Origin: Tenacibaculum sp. 1_MG-2023
GTDB lineage: Bacteria > Bacteroidota > Bacteroidia > Flavobacteriales > Flavobacteriaceae
Direction: 5' to 3'
Assembly: GCF_030547425.1 (NCBI RefSeq)
Contig: NZ_JAUORH010000014.1
Coordinates: forward strand, 1-64,000
Length of the DNA: 64,000 nucleotides
Under the pieces are notes generated by a model. The model made no database searches. It worked only from the letters and a program-made list of their open reading frames with translations, and was not told the origin of the DNA. The translations under genes were made by a program, and so were the position numbers. Position 1 is the first letter of the stretch; the number at the start of each line of letters is the position of its first letter. This document shows positions 35,294 to 44,546 of the stretch, one piece after another.

Positions 35294-36388
35294 TTAATAA
35301 ACCTCATACAGTTCTCCTAAGTCAAATGATAAAGAAAAACGTAATGTGTTTTCTAATGGGTTGTTAACTGCTGCCGTATTTACTAAATATGATAAATCTA
35401 AAGTAAAAGCTCTTGCGGTAAACCCTGTACCTAAGGTTAAGAATTGACGTTGTCCTTTTTCTTCACTTTCATGAAAATAACCAGCTCTTAGAGCAAAGGC
35501 ATTGTTATATAGATACTCGGCACCTAAAGCCCAAGTTGTTTCTTGTAACTCTTCACTAAAGCTTCTATCTCCTAAAGAAGTGAACATTCCTTCAAACCAA
35601 CCTCTCTCTGAGTTAGGACTTGATGGAACTAATAGTTTTGTGAATTCTAAGTTAAGACCTAAAATATTTTTGTCATCAAAAATGAAATCAAAACCACCAC
35701 CAATTTTAGCGTTTGTTGGAATAAAGTTTGGTGTTCCAGGACTGTATTCAACTTTTGGACCTATGTTAGCTATGTTAAAACCTAATCTGTAGCGTCCGTT
35801 AAAGCTTCCATAGTTATCTTCTTTAGATTGATAATAACCAGAAACATCAACTGCAAAAGAGTTAACGGCATCTAAATTAGAGTCATTACTTCTTATTTTG
35901 TAATTAGAATGGATATACTTTAAACCAATTCCCATAGAAAAAGTTTCACTTAGTTTTAATGAATAAATTCCTGTGATAGCTAATTCATTAGGGTTTTCTG
36001 TTCCATTAGAAGTACCACTGTCACTTGTTAAAGCTACTTCTCCAAGAGAAAAATACTTTAAATCAACTCCCCAAGCTGATTTTTCACTATACCTATTAAC
36101 ATAAGAACCTCCACCAACGAAAATATCATCGGTTAAGTTTCTAAGCCATGGAGTATAGTTAAGTCCTATGCTAATTTTATTTTGATTAAATGCAGTTTTA
36201 GCAGGGTTGTGAAAAATTGAATAAGCATCTGAAGAGGTAGCAACTCCAATATCTCCCATACCACCAGCACGAGCATCAGGTGTAATCAATAAAAAAGGCA
36301 TTGCCGTTGTGTTTATTGATGTTTGGGCTTGCGCTTTATTTTGAAGGGTAAAGCACACAAAAAATAATACGATTGATAATTTTTTCAT
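35294..36388 (-). CDS. porV: Type IX secretion outer-membrane protein PorV
   Basis: A 364-aa outer-membrane beta-barrel protein. A signal peptide (about 1-22, ending KAQAQT) is followed by the conserved INTTAMPFLLITPDARAGGM, then DAYSIFHNPAK, both hallmarks of PorV/LptO. PorV shuttles type IX secretion substrates from the translocon to the PorU attachment complex at the cell surface. The barrel ends in an aromatic-rich strand (LRFSLSFDLGELYEVY). It is divergent from gldJ, another type IX component. PorU, found in this neighbourhood in Flavobacterium, is not here. Confidence 0.92.
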   Translation of the reverse strand: MKKLSIVLFFVCFTLQNKAQAQTSINTTAMPFLLITPDARAGGMGDIGVATSSDAYSIFHNPAKTAFNQNKISIGLNYTPWLRNLTDDIFVGGGSYVNRYSEKSAWGVDLKYFSLGEVALTSDSGTSNGTENPNELAITGIYSLKLSETFSMGIGLKYIHSNYKIRSNDSNLDAVNSFAVDVSGYYQSKEDNYGSFNGRYRLGFNIANIGPKVEYSPGTPNFIPTNAKIGGGFDFIFDDKNILGLNLEFTKLLVPSSPNSERGWFEGMFTSLGDRSFSEELQETTWALGAEYLYNNAFALRAGYFHESEEKGQRQFLTLGTGFTARAFTLDLSYLVNTAAVNNPLENTLRFSLSFDLGELYEVY

Positions 36389-36411
36389 GTAAAATTTGAT
36401 TAATTGTTTAG

Positions 36412-36419
36412 CAAATATA
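36412..36419 (-). promoter_or_regulatory. Probable porV promoter -7 box
   Basis: TATATTTG on the minus strand, about 23 bases before the porV start codon, fits TANNTTTG exactly. No clear TTG box is seen at the normal distance. Confidence 0.45.
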
Positions 36420-36540
36420 TAATTTTTCTTGGGGGAGTTTATAACTAACAGCTTTTTTTAGATTTCTTGTAAAACTAAACTTAAAAGTTTATTTAGTAAC
36501 TTACTAAGTTAACGGTATTACTATAATAATATTATATACC

Positions 36541-36572
36541 TTGATTTAGAATCAAGAAGAAAATTACTTTTG
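36541..36572 (+). promoter_or_regulatory. Candidate gldJ promoter
   Basis: TTG (36541-36543), 21 bases, then TACTTTTG (36565-36572) fits the Bacteroidota consensus with a slightly long spacer. Confidence 0.45.
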
Positions 36573-36765
36573 TACTGTTAAAAATATTAAACTTTAACAG
36601 CCTATATTTTAATCTTTTTCTTAGATTCGTAATACTAAAGTATAAAAACTGTCGTTTGTAATCTTGCATAGACAAGGTTACTAAATGTGAATTTATAGAT
36701 AAATTAGTTGTAAGAAATTAGAAATATTGTAAATTGCGACACCCTTAAAAAACAGTTAAAAATAC

Positions 36766-38466
36766 ATGAAAAGTACGTTGAAATTATTTAGTTTATTAGC
36801 GATCACTGGTTTATTAGTTACTTCTTGTAAGAGTAATGGAGGTGGGTCGAGTAAGTCTTCATTAACTGGTTGGAACTTTAATGATCCTAATTATGGAGGT
36901 TATTTGAAGGGAGAATACAAAGAAGGAAAAAATGTCCCACCAGGAATGGTACATATTGAAGGAGGTACTTTTACTATGGGATTGGTACAGGATGATGTTA
37001 TGTTTGATTGGAATACAACTCCTCAAAAAATGCATGTTCGTACTTTTTATATGGACGAAACAGAAGTAACCAATGCAGAGTATGGTTTGTTCATGCAGTA
37101 TACCAAAGATGTATTTCCACCAGAAGATCCACAGTTTAAAAATATTTATCCTTCAGTTTTACCAGATACACTGGTTTGGAGAAAAGGATTAGGTAATACT
37201 AATTTGTTGTCAGAGAGCTATTTAAGGCATCCTTCTTATGCAGAATATCCTGTAGTTGGAGTTAGTTGGATACAAGCTAATAAATACTGTAAATGGCGTA
37301 CTAACGCTGTTAACCTAAAAATATTAATGGACAAAGGAGTTATTAAAAATATTTTTAAGGAAGACTCAGTAAGTTTTAAAGGTGAAAATAATTTTGATAC
37401 TGATACCTATTTGACAGATCCTTATGCAATTTTTGATGGAGATTCTACAATTTATAAAAAAGGAATTCCAGTACCAAGACCAAAAGGAGAACCTAAACCT
37501 GAAAAAGGAACTTTTACAGGAAGACAAGTAACTTCTTCTGATGGTATTTTATCTCAGAAATTTAGATTACCGACAGAGGTAGAGTGGGAATATGCAGCAA
37601 AAGCTATTTTTGAAAATCGTGAGTATAATAACATTAGAGGTAGAAAAAAGTATGCTTGGAGCGGAAAATATACTCGTGATAGAGATAAGAGAAGAAGAGG
37701 AGACCAATTAGCAAACTTTAAGCAAGGTAAAGGAGACTATAGTGGTATAGCTGGATGGAGTAGTGATGGATCAGATATTCCTAATGCAGTAAGAAGTTAC
37801 CCTCCAAATGCTTTTGGATTATATGATATGTCTGGTAATGTTTCTGAATGGGTAGAAGATGTGTATAGACCAATTATCGACTCAGAAGCGAATGATTTTA
37901 ATTACTTTAGAGGTAATATTTTTACAAAAAAATTAATTAACGAAGAAGGTAAAGTTGTTATTGTAGGCGATGGAGAGGTGCAGTATGATACTTTAGAAAA
38001 CGGTAGAATTGTACCTAAAGACTTACCAGGAAGTGTTAAGTATATTCCTATTACTAAAGAAGATACTTATATGAGAAGAAACTATAATTTAGCGAACAAT
38101 TCAAGTTTAGGTGATGGAGACCAAGCTTCTTCTAAGTTTTATGGTTTAGATAAAGATCAGTTAGATCGTACTACAAGAATGTATAATTCTCCACAAAAAC
38201 CTGAAGCAGAAATTGACACTTTAGGGAATGTTATTAATAACTACAAGTATGATGACAAGAGAAGAACTACATTGATTAGTGATCAATCTAGAGTTTATAA
38301 AGGCGGTTCTTGGGCCGATAGAGAATATTGGTTAGATCCAGCACAGAGAAGATATTTTCCTGAATATATGGCAACAAACTATATAGGTTTTAGATGTGCT
38401 ACAGATAAAATGGGGCCAATGGTGCTAAACAAAAGAAAAAGAGCTATACCAGATAGAGCTAGATAA
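36766..38466 (+). CDS. gldJ: Gliding motility / type IX secretion lipoprotein GldJ
   Basis: A 566-aa lipoprotein. The lipobox ends at Cys21 (LLVTSCKSN). The body is a formylglycine-generating-enzyme (FGE-sulfatase, SUMF1) type domain, interrupted by insertions: MVHIEGGTFTMG, YMDETEVTNAEYGLFMQY, VVGVSWIQANKYCKWR, FRLPTEVEWEYAA, GNVSEWVEDVYRP and the terminal KGGSWADREYW with GFRCA. GldJ and GldK share this fold; length and flanking genes (porV and murF) identify GldJ. It is needed for gliding motor assembly and, in Flavobacterium, for stability of other Gld proteins and secretion. It is followed by a strong terminator. Confidence 0.93.
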   Translation: MKSTLKLFSLLAITGLLVTSCKSNGGGSSKSSLTGWNFNDPNYGGYLKGEYKEGKNVPPGMVHIEGGTFTMGLVQDDVMFDWNTTPQKMHVRTFYMDETEVTNAEYGLFMQYTKDVFPPEDPQFKNIYPSVLPDTLVWRKGLGNTNLLSESYLRHPSYAEYPVVGVSWIQANKYCKWRTNAVNLKILMDKGVIKNIFKEDSVSFKGENNFDTDTYLTDPYAIFDGDSTIYKKGIPVPRPKGEPKPEKGTFTGRQVTSSDGILSQKFRLPTEVEWEYAAKAIFENREYNNIRGRKKYAWSGKYTRDRDKRRRGDQLANFKQGKGDYSGIAGWSSDGSDIPNAVRSYPPNAFGLYDMSGNVSEWVEDVYRPIIDSEANDFNYFRGNIFTKKLINEEGKVVIVGDGEVQYDTLENGRIVPKDLPGSVKYIPITKEDTYMRRNYNLANNSSLGDGDQASSKFYGLDKDQLDRTTRMYNSPQKPEAEIDTLGNVINNYKYDDKRRTTLISDQSRVYKGGSWADREYWLDPAQRRYFPEYMATNYIGFRCATDKMGPMVLNKRKRAIPDRAR

Positions 38467-38488
38467 CAAAAAGTATTTTTATAGAAGA

Positions 38489-38518
38489 AAACCTCATTGA
38501 AATTCAATGAGGTTTTTT
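38489..38518 (+). terminator. Terminator of gldJ
   Basis: AACCTCATTGAA pairs with TTCAATGAGGTT across a short loop and runs into TTTTTT. A TTG-initiated extension of murF would begin inside this hairpin, which argues for the later start. Confidence 0.85.
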
Positions 38519-38529
38519 ATTTTTACCTT

Positions 38530-39792
38530 ATGAAGATAGAAGAATTATACAGCTTATATATCACGCACGGTTTAGTAGATACAGATACTAGAAATATTAG
38601 AGAAAACACACTTTTTTTTGCTTTAAAAGGAGAGAACTTTAACGGAAATAAGTTTGCAGAAGAAGCGATAGCTAAAGGAGCTGGTTATGCAATAGTTGAT
38701 GAAGTTGAGTATAAAACATCTGATAGAATAATTTTAGTAGATGATGTTTTAGGTGTGCTTCAAGAGCTTGCAAATTATCATAGAAACCAGTTGCAAGTAC
38801 CTGTAATTGCTTTAACAGGAAGTAATGGGAAAACTACGACAAAAGAGCTAATAAATGCAGTTCTTTCAACGAAGTATAAAACAACTGCTACCATTGGAAA
38901 TCTAAACAATCATATTGGTGTACCATTGACTTTATTGTCAATGAATAAAAGCACAGAGATTGGTATTGTAGAAATGGGAGCAAATCATGCAAAAGAAATT
39001 GAGTTTTTATCAGAAATAGCAAATCCTGATTATGGATATATAACAAACTTTGGAAGTGCACATTTGGAGGGGTTCGGTTCTTTAGAAGGAGTGGTGAAAG
39101 CTAAGTCTGAATTGTATGATTTTCTCAGATCACACAATAAAAAAGTATTTATAAACCCTAATGATGAAAAACAAGTAGCCATAACCAATGGTATGGAGGT
39201 AATTATTTTTGAAAAAAGTATAAAATTTAAAGAGGCTAACCCTTTTGTAAAACTATCATATCAAAATATAAATGTATTAAGTAGCTTAATTGGGAGTTAT
39301 AATTTTAATAATATATCAGCGGCAATAACTATTGGAAATTATTTTAATATACCCTCTGAGTTAATAAAGAAGGCAATTGAAAGGTACATTCCGTCTAATA
39401 ATCGATCTCAGATAATAAATACTAACACCAATAAGATTATTCTAGATGCTTATAATGCTAATCCTACAAGTATGAAGGCAGTTTTAGAAAGTTTTAGTAA
39501 GTTAAAAGCTAACCATAAAACAGTAATTTTAGGTGACATGTTTGAGCTTGGAAAATATAGCTCAAAAGAGCATCAAAATATAGTTGAAGAAGTAGAAAAA
39601 AACAATTTTGACGTTGTTTTTTTGATAGGGGAAAATTTCTATAATACTATTTCTAGAACTAATAAAATAATGAAGTTTAAATCTTTTAAAGATTTAGAAA
39701 AGTATTTACAAAATAATTCAATAACAGATAGTACCCTTTTAGTGAAAGGGTCGAGGGGAATGGCTCTTGAAAGAGTTGTAGAACTTTGTTAA
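38530..39792 (+). CDS. murF: UDP-N-acetylmuramoyl-tripeptide--D-alanyl-D-alanine ligase
   Basis: A 420-aa Mur ligase that adds D-Ala-D-Ala to the UDP-MurNAc tripeptide, the last cytosolic step of peptidoglycan precursor synthesis. The ATP loop is ALTGSNGKTTTKELI near residue 96. EMGANHAKEIEFL, ITNFGSAHLEGFGS and LDAYNANPTSMKAVL are typical MurF blocks. The start ATG at 38530 lies just after the gldJ terminator. Its last four bases overlap the convergent kinase gene. The murF gene next to gldJ is a known flavobacterial arrangement. Confidence 0.94.
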   Translation: MKIEELYSLYITHGLVDTDTRNIRENTLFFALKGENFNGNKFAEEAIAKGAGYAIVDEVEYKTSDRIILVDDVLGVLQELANYHRNQLQVPVIALTGSNGKTTTKELINAVLSTKYKTTATIGNLNNHIGVPLTLLSMNKSTEIGIVEMGANHAKEIEFLSEIANPDYGYITNFGSAHLEGFGSLEGVVKAKSELYDFLRSHNKKVFINPNDEKQVAITNGMEVIIFEKSIKFKEANPFVKLSYQNINVLSSLIGSYNFNNISAAITIGNYFNIPSELIKKAIERYIPSNNRSQIINTNTNKIILDAYNANPTSMKAVLESFSKLKANHKTVILGDMFELGKYSSKEHQNIVEEVEKNNFDVVFLIGENFYNTISRTNKIMKFKSFKDLEKYLQNNSITDSTLLVKGSRGMALERVVELC

Positions 39793-40640
39793 AATGAATT
39801 GTTTCTATGAAAGTCAACCAAATTATCAATAGGACGTTGAATTACATCAGTAACAGGTAATTTATTTTTTGATGCAATTTTTTCTAATATGTCTTTAAAG
39901 TAATAAGCTATAGATCCAATAAAATAGATTGGGGTTTGACTATCTTTTTCAAAAGGAAGAATACGATACTTGAAAAACTCTTGAATCCCTTTTTTAATCA
40001 TTTTTCTAACATACTTTTCATCTTTATGATCAAGCATAAATTTTGCAAATGAAGCTAAATACATATTTGGGTAAGGTTCCCTGTACAAGTTCATTTTTAC
40101 GACATCTATATCAAGGTCGAAAGATGTTTTGAATGCTGAAGCTATTCTTTTTGGCATTTTTTTGTAGTAAAAATCACGTAATAATTGTTTGCCAAAATAA
40201 TTTCCGCTAGCTTCATCCATAACAGTATAACCTAATGATGGGGCTGTTGTAGTTATGTTTTTGCCATCATAATAACAACTGTTAGATCCTGTTCCTAAAA
40301 TACAGACAATTCCAGGTTTATTACCAGTACTAGCATAGACAGCAGCTAAAGTGTCTTCAGAAACAAACACTGTAGCTTTTTTGAAGACAGATTCCAGAAC
40401 ATTTCTCAAGTTTTCAGCAGCTTCTGTACTGCCACAACCTGCACCATAAAAATGAACTTGTAGCGTATCGTTTTGTACTTCCAATAAAGTATTAACATTA
40501 TTGACAGTACTTAACATTTGTTGTTTGGTTAAAACCGAAGGATTTAAGCCTAGAGTAGTAGTTCTAAAAACTTCTTTCTTAGTATCGTCAAGAGCAATCC
40601 AATCGGCTTTTGTAGAGCCTCCATCGGCAATTAAAATCAT
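39789..40640 (-). CDS. BadF/BadG-family ATPase, probable N-acetylglucosamine kinase
   Basis: A 283-aa ASKHA-fold kinase. Phosphate-1 motif IADGGSTKADWIAL is at the N-terminus; GTGSNSCYYDG is the phosphate-2 loop; a C-terminal PIYFIGSIAYYF fits the adenosine motif. The BadF/BadG group includes eukaryotic and bacterial N-acetylglucosamine kinases, and the size fits. The sugar is inferred, not proven. It is convergent with murF (4-base overlap). Confidence 0.78.
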   Translation of the reverse strand: MILIADGGSTKADWIALDDTKKEVFRTTTLGLNPSVLTKQQMLSTVNNVNTLLEVQNDTLQVHFYGAGCGSTEAAENLRNVLESVFKKATVFVSEDTLAAVYASTGNKPGIVCILGTGSNSCYYDGKNITTTAPSLGYTVMDEASGNYFGKQLLRDFYYKKMPKRIASAFKTSFDLDIDVVKMNLYREPYPNMYLASFAKFMLDHKDEKYVRKMIKKGIQEFFKYRILPFEKDSQTPIYFIGSIAYYFKDILEKIASKNKLPVTDVIQRPIDNLVDFHRNNSF

Positions 40641-40717
40641 TTCATGTATTTTTTAACAAGCTAAATATAGGATTAAATGATAAAAAAGTAGATAACAAAG
40701 TAATTGTATGATGAAAA

Positions 40718-41233
40718 CTAAATCTTCTTCATTTGCTGTTTCATCATCTGCATCTGCTCTTTAAGCATTCCGTGTTTGTCTAGTTTTTTAGCTTCAGCCA
40801 TTAAGTTGGTAGCTTCTCTTTTTCTGCGTTTTGTCATGGCTATTCCAGCTAATTGTAATTTAGCCATAGCTAAATCATGATCCATAGCTAAACCTAATTT
40901 AACCGCTTTTTTTAAGTACTTTTCAGCTTGAGTTATGTTGGTTTGAGATAGCATAATTCCATGTAGGTAATTATAATACCCTTCTTGCTTTTTAGTTAAT
41001 GAAGTAGAAGGATTCTTTATGTACCCTAACCATTTTTGAGCTCCAGGGAAATTCTGTTTACGTAGTTGTAAAAAAGCTAAAAGAATAAACTCATTTTTAA
41101 AGTAAAATAAAATGAATAGTCCAGCAAGCAAAAGTATTGATATGCCGTTCATAATGTGTCCTTGTATAAACTCATATACAGACCATGCAGTTATTAATGC
41201 AGCTAAAACTAATTTTATATTTTTATTGAACAT
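40718..41233 (-). CDS. Small membrane protein with TPR-like helices, function unknown
   Basis: A 171-aa protein. Two hydrophobic spans lie near residues 7-20 and 29-50. The C-terminal two-thirds is helical and contains a TPR-like pair (YYNYLHGIMLSQTNITQAEKY, trimmed here to its pattern of small and aromatic residues every few positions). The C-terminus is rich in Met, Gln and Lys. I do not recognise a specific function. A -7-like box TATTTTTG lies about 27 bases upstream on the minus strand (41267-41260). Confidence 0.65.
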   Translation of the reverse strand: MFNKNIKLVLAALITAWSVYEFIQGHIMNGISILLLAGLFILFYFKNEFILLAFLQLRKQNFPGAQKWLGYIKNPSTSLTKKQEGYYNYLHGIMLSQTNITQAEKYLKKAVKLGLAMDHDLAMAKLQLAGIAMTKRRKREATNLMAEAKKLDKHGMLKEQMQMMKQQMKKI

Positions 41234-41293
41234 AGTTGTCTTTTCTTTTCGTCGGTTTGCAAAAATACATTTTTTAACAGAAAAAGTAGTAAC

Positions 41294-44200
41294 TTATTTT
41301 TTGTAATACTTTTTGTTTTTTATCCACGCAAGAGTTCCTAAAACAACAACAAAAGCTAAAGAATAATAAACTGAAGCAGGCGTAATTACTTTATCTCCAC
41401 TAGCATAAGAGTGTAATCCAGATAAGTAGAAATTTACCCCCATATAAGTCATCATAATTGATGAAATAGCTAAGATAGATACTAAATTAAATGTGTATCT
41501 TCCTCGTAAACCTGGTATTAATCGCATGTGTAATACAAAAGAGTATATCATTATAGAGACTAAAGCCCAGGTTTCTTTAGGATCCCAGCCCCAATAACGT
41601 CCCCAGCTTTCATTTGCCCACATTCCTCCTAAGAAGTTACCAACAGTAAACATTACCAAACCAACAGTTAATGCCATTTCGTTTATAATAGTTAATTCTT
41701 TAATGTGTAAATCCATTTTCTTTTTGTTCTTTTTGTTGGTAAAAACGATTAAAAACAAAGCAAATATTCCGAGAATCATACCTAAAAAGAAAGGTCCGTA
41801 AGCAGCAACAATTATAGAAACGTGTACATATAACCACCAAGAGTTTAACACTGGTTGTAAGTTGGCAATTTCAGGGTCTAACCAGTTTTGGTGAGCAAAC
41901 ATTAGAATTATCGAAACTAAAAATGTTGTAGCAGCAATAGTTAAAGAAGATTTTTTTCCTAGGATTAACCCAAATAACATAGTTGCTAAACCTACAAAAA
42001 TAATGGACTCATAAGCATTACTCCAAGGAGCGTTGCCGCTAATATACCAACGAGCAGTTAATCCTAATACATGAAAAACAAATAAGAAAATAACAACACC
42101 TATTAATGCTTTCACAAGGTAATTAACCCATGGTTTGTTATTGAAAATTTGTAAGAAAACAAACACAATTAAAAGTAAACTAACGTATCCGTAATATTTA
42201 GAAAGTTTTACAAAAATATTTAGCTTATTGTAAGCTATTTCTAAATCGATTTTGTTTTTAGAAGGAATGACTTCTGAACCAAATTTTTGTTGGAATTTCT
42301 TAATTCCATTTAAAACCTTATTGGTTTCAGTATAATCTCCCGATTTTTTTGATACTTGTAGCAACTGTAAATACACGGGTAATGACTGACGAACAAAAAC
42401 AGAGTCTGTTCCTTTAAAGTTCGCTTGTAGTGTTTCTGGTTGTGAAACCCATTTGTTGTTTTCGTCGTTAGGAACTGGGTAAATACGTAATATACCACCT
42501 CCTAAAGCTTGCGATAATAACCAAACTCTTCTTTCAATCTTAATAGCATCTTGTTCAAATTTATTTTGAATTCTTTTCTTTTCAGCTTCAACAACAAGTT
42601 TACTAATTTTTGAAGAGCCATCAGGATTGTAAAAATCAATAAAACGAGCATATTCAGTATCTTCAGAAAGTCCTAAAATTTCTCTAATTTGTGTGTTTCC
42701 TTTTTCAAGATATACAAAGGGAACGTTTAACCAAAGCATCGGACTTTCTGTAATTGAAAGTAAAATCTGACTAGGATCCATGTCTTTAAATTTATCTACA
42801 TGGGCTACTTTTCTAACTAATTCTGAAGCAAAGGTGTGGGCGGGCTTCATACGTCCACCAGCATCTTGAATAACTAAAGAACTAAATAAATCAGCATGTT
42901 CATTATCTACTTTATTTGCGATTAAAATAGAATCAATTTGAGCTTCAGAAACTTGTTTTGGTTCATGTTGTTTATGTTGCGTATAACTAGCTAAAGAAAT
43001 AAATAAAGCAATTACAGATAGCTTGGTTTTCTTGTTTCGTATTTTAACTAATGATTGTTTTAAGTCGTAAAAACGAGTGTTTTTAACAAACAAAGAAGCT
43101 GTTAAACCAAAGAACAATAAGAAATAACCAATGTAAGTAACCCAAGTACCCCAAAAATCGTGATTTACAGATAAATGTGTCTGTTCGTGTTCACCGTCAA
43201 TTTTATAACTTGACTGGAAAAATTTATATCCTCTGTAATCTAATATATGATTCATAAATATTCTATAATCGAACGTTTCGTTAGGAGCAATTACAGTAAC
43301 TTCACTAGCATAAGCTGCGGCACTTTCTGATCCTGGGTATTTTTCTAATTGAAAATCATTTAATTTTACGCTAAAAGGAGTTTGTAACAATTTAGATCCA
43401 TACCAGGCTCTAAAATTTAAGTTTCCAATACTAAATTGTTGTTGGTTGTCTACATTAAACTTGCCTCCATAAAACTCAACGCGTTCAGTTTCTCCATTTG
43501 TAGTTATATCAAAAATTACAGTATCGTATTTTTGATCATCTTTTTTCCCTCTAACTGTTCTAATCTCTCCTTTTTCAGGTGTTTTAGGAACTACAAACTG
43601 TAATCCATTTATGTTATGAAGCGTTAATAGTTGAAAGTGTTGTGCACTATCTTTAACTATTAAACCTTTTTTTTGGTCAGCCATTCTAAACCAATCTCCA
43701 TCATTCTTAGAAATCATTTTTAAGCTACCATCTTCATAAAAGAAGTTAATTGAAGCAGCTTCCTTATTAGGAGCTTCAAAGCCTATTAAAATGTTATGAA
43801 TATTCTCTATAGTTCCTTTTTTAATGTAGTGTTCATGCCTGCTTCCATCAGAACTTTCTACAAAGAATAGATGTTCTGTCCCGTTTTCGTCTAAAACCAT
43901 TTTTGTTTCAGACCAAGGAATATAGTCTACTAAATTAAAAGTAACCTTATGGTTTTTTCCTGTTTTTTCAGGTTGAAAGTTTTCTTCAAAATTTGCAGAG
44001 TTTTTACCCCAAGCAGATAAAAGTAATTTGTTTGCAGTAGTTTTTTGAAATTCACCATTATCAATAATAACATTTAAATAGGTATGCTCAGAGTAGAATT
44101 GATTGGTTGTTTCTCCTTCATCAATAACCATTAGGCCTTCATAACTTATATAACGAGTAATACCAGCACCTATTAAGATTAATAGAAAAGATATGTGAAA

Positions 44201-44440
44201 TAATAAAACAGACCATTTTTCCTTTCTATATAATCGGTATTTAAAAATATTACCAAAAAAGTTGATAATAAAGAATACCATAATTAATTCAAACCACCAA
44301 GTGTTGTACACTAATGCTTTAGAGGTTTGGGTTCCGTAATCGTTTTCAATAAAAGTGGAAATTCCCATGGCAATGGCAAAAACAAAAAATAATACAGCCA
44401 TTAAACGGGTAGAGTAGAGGATATCTAAGATTTTTTTCAT
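41294..44440 (-). CDS. ccsBA: Fused cytochrome c biogenesis protein CcsBA (ResB-CcsA)
   Basis: A 1048-aa fusion of the two system II cytochrome c maturation proteins, which export haem and attach it to apocytochrome c in the periplasm. The N-terminal ResB/CcsB part has four spans and a large periplasmic domain (about 75-455). The C-terminal CcsA part starts near 770 and contains the tryptophan-rich WWD haem motif as WGRYWGWDPKETWALV. Conserved His residues occur in loops near it (YVHVSIIVAAYGPF and SFVLHMRLIPG). Length is typical of the Bacteroidota fusion. A -7-like box (TAAATTTG, 44476-44469) lies about 28 bases upstream. Confidence 0.93.
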   Translation of the reverse strand: MKKILDILYSTRLMAVLFFVFAIAMGISTFIENDYGTQTSKALVYNTWWFELIMVFFIINFFGNIFKYRLYRKEKWSVLLFHISFLLILIGAGITRYISYEGLMVIDEGETTNQFYSEHTYLNVIIDNGEFQKTTANKLLLSAWGKNSANFEENFQPEKTGKNHKVTFNLVDYIPWSETKMVLDENGTEHLFFVESSDGSRHEHYIKKGTIENIHNILIGFEAPNKEAASINFFYEDGSLKMISKNDGDWFRMADQKKGLIVKDSAQHFQLLTLHNINGLQFVVPKTPEKGEIRTVRGKKDDQKYDTVIFDITTNGETERVEFYGGKFNVDNQQQFSIGNLNFRAWYGSKLLQTPFSVKLNDFQLEKYPGSESAAAYASEVTVIAPNETFDYRIFMNHILDYRGYKFFQSSYKIDGEHEQTHLSVNHDFWGTWVTYIGYFLLFFGLTASLFVKNTRFYDLKQSLVKIRNKKTKLSVIALFISLASYTQHKQHEPKQVSEAQIDSILIANKVDNEHADLFSSLVIQDAGGRMKPAHTFASELVRKVAHVDKFKDMDPSQILLSITESPMLWLNVPFVYLEKGNTQIREILGLSEDTEYARFIDFYNPDGSSKISKLVVEAEKKRIQNKFEQDAIKIERRVWLLSQALGGGILRIYPVPNDENNKWVSQPETLQANFKGTDSVFVRQSLPVYLQLLQVSKKSGDYTETNKVLNGIKKFQQKFGSEVIPSKNKIDLEIAYNKLNIFVKLSKYYGYVSLLLIVFVFLQIFNNKPWVNYLVKALIGVVIFLFVFHVLGLTARWYISGNAPWSNAYESIIFVGLATMLFGLILGKKSSLTIAATTFLVSIILMFAHQNWLDPEIANLQPVLNSWWLYVHVSIIVAAYGPFFLGMILGIFALFLIVFTNKKNKKKMDLHIKELTIINEMALTVGLVMFTVGNFLGGMWANESWGRYWGWDPKETWALVSIMIYSFVLHMRLIPGLRGRYTFNLVSILAISSIMMTYMGVNFYLSGLHSYASGDKVITPASVYYSLAFVVVLGTLAWIKNKKYYKK

Positions 44441-44546
44441 CAGTAAATCTGCTAAGTATAAAACGACGCAAATTTACGGATTAAAGCTTTAATCACCTTA
44501 TGAAATCAATCTATTTTTAAAAGGTAAAATGTTAAATTTATGAGGG

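Larger units (their letters stand above)
36389..36765. other. 377-base divergent intergenic region between porV and gldJ
   Basis: It has no coding frame. It holds a porV-directed -7 box (36412-36419) and a candidate gldJ promoter (36541-36572). The gldJ side would have a leader of nearly 190 bases; I see no conserved riboswitch in it. Confidence 0.5.
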
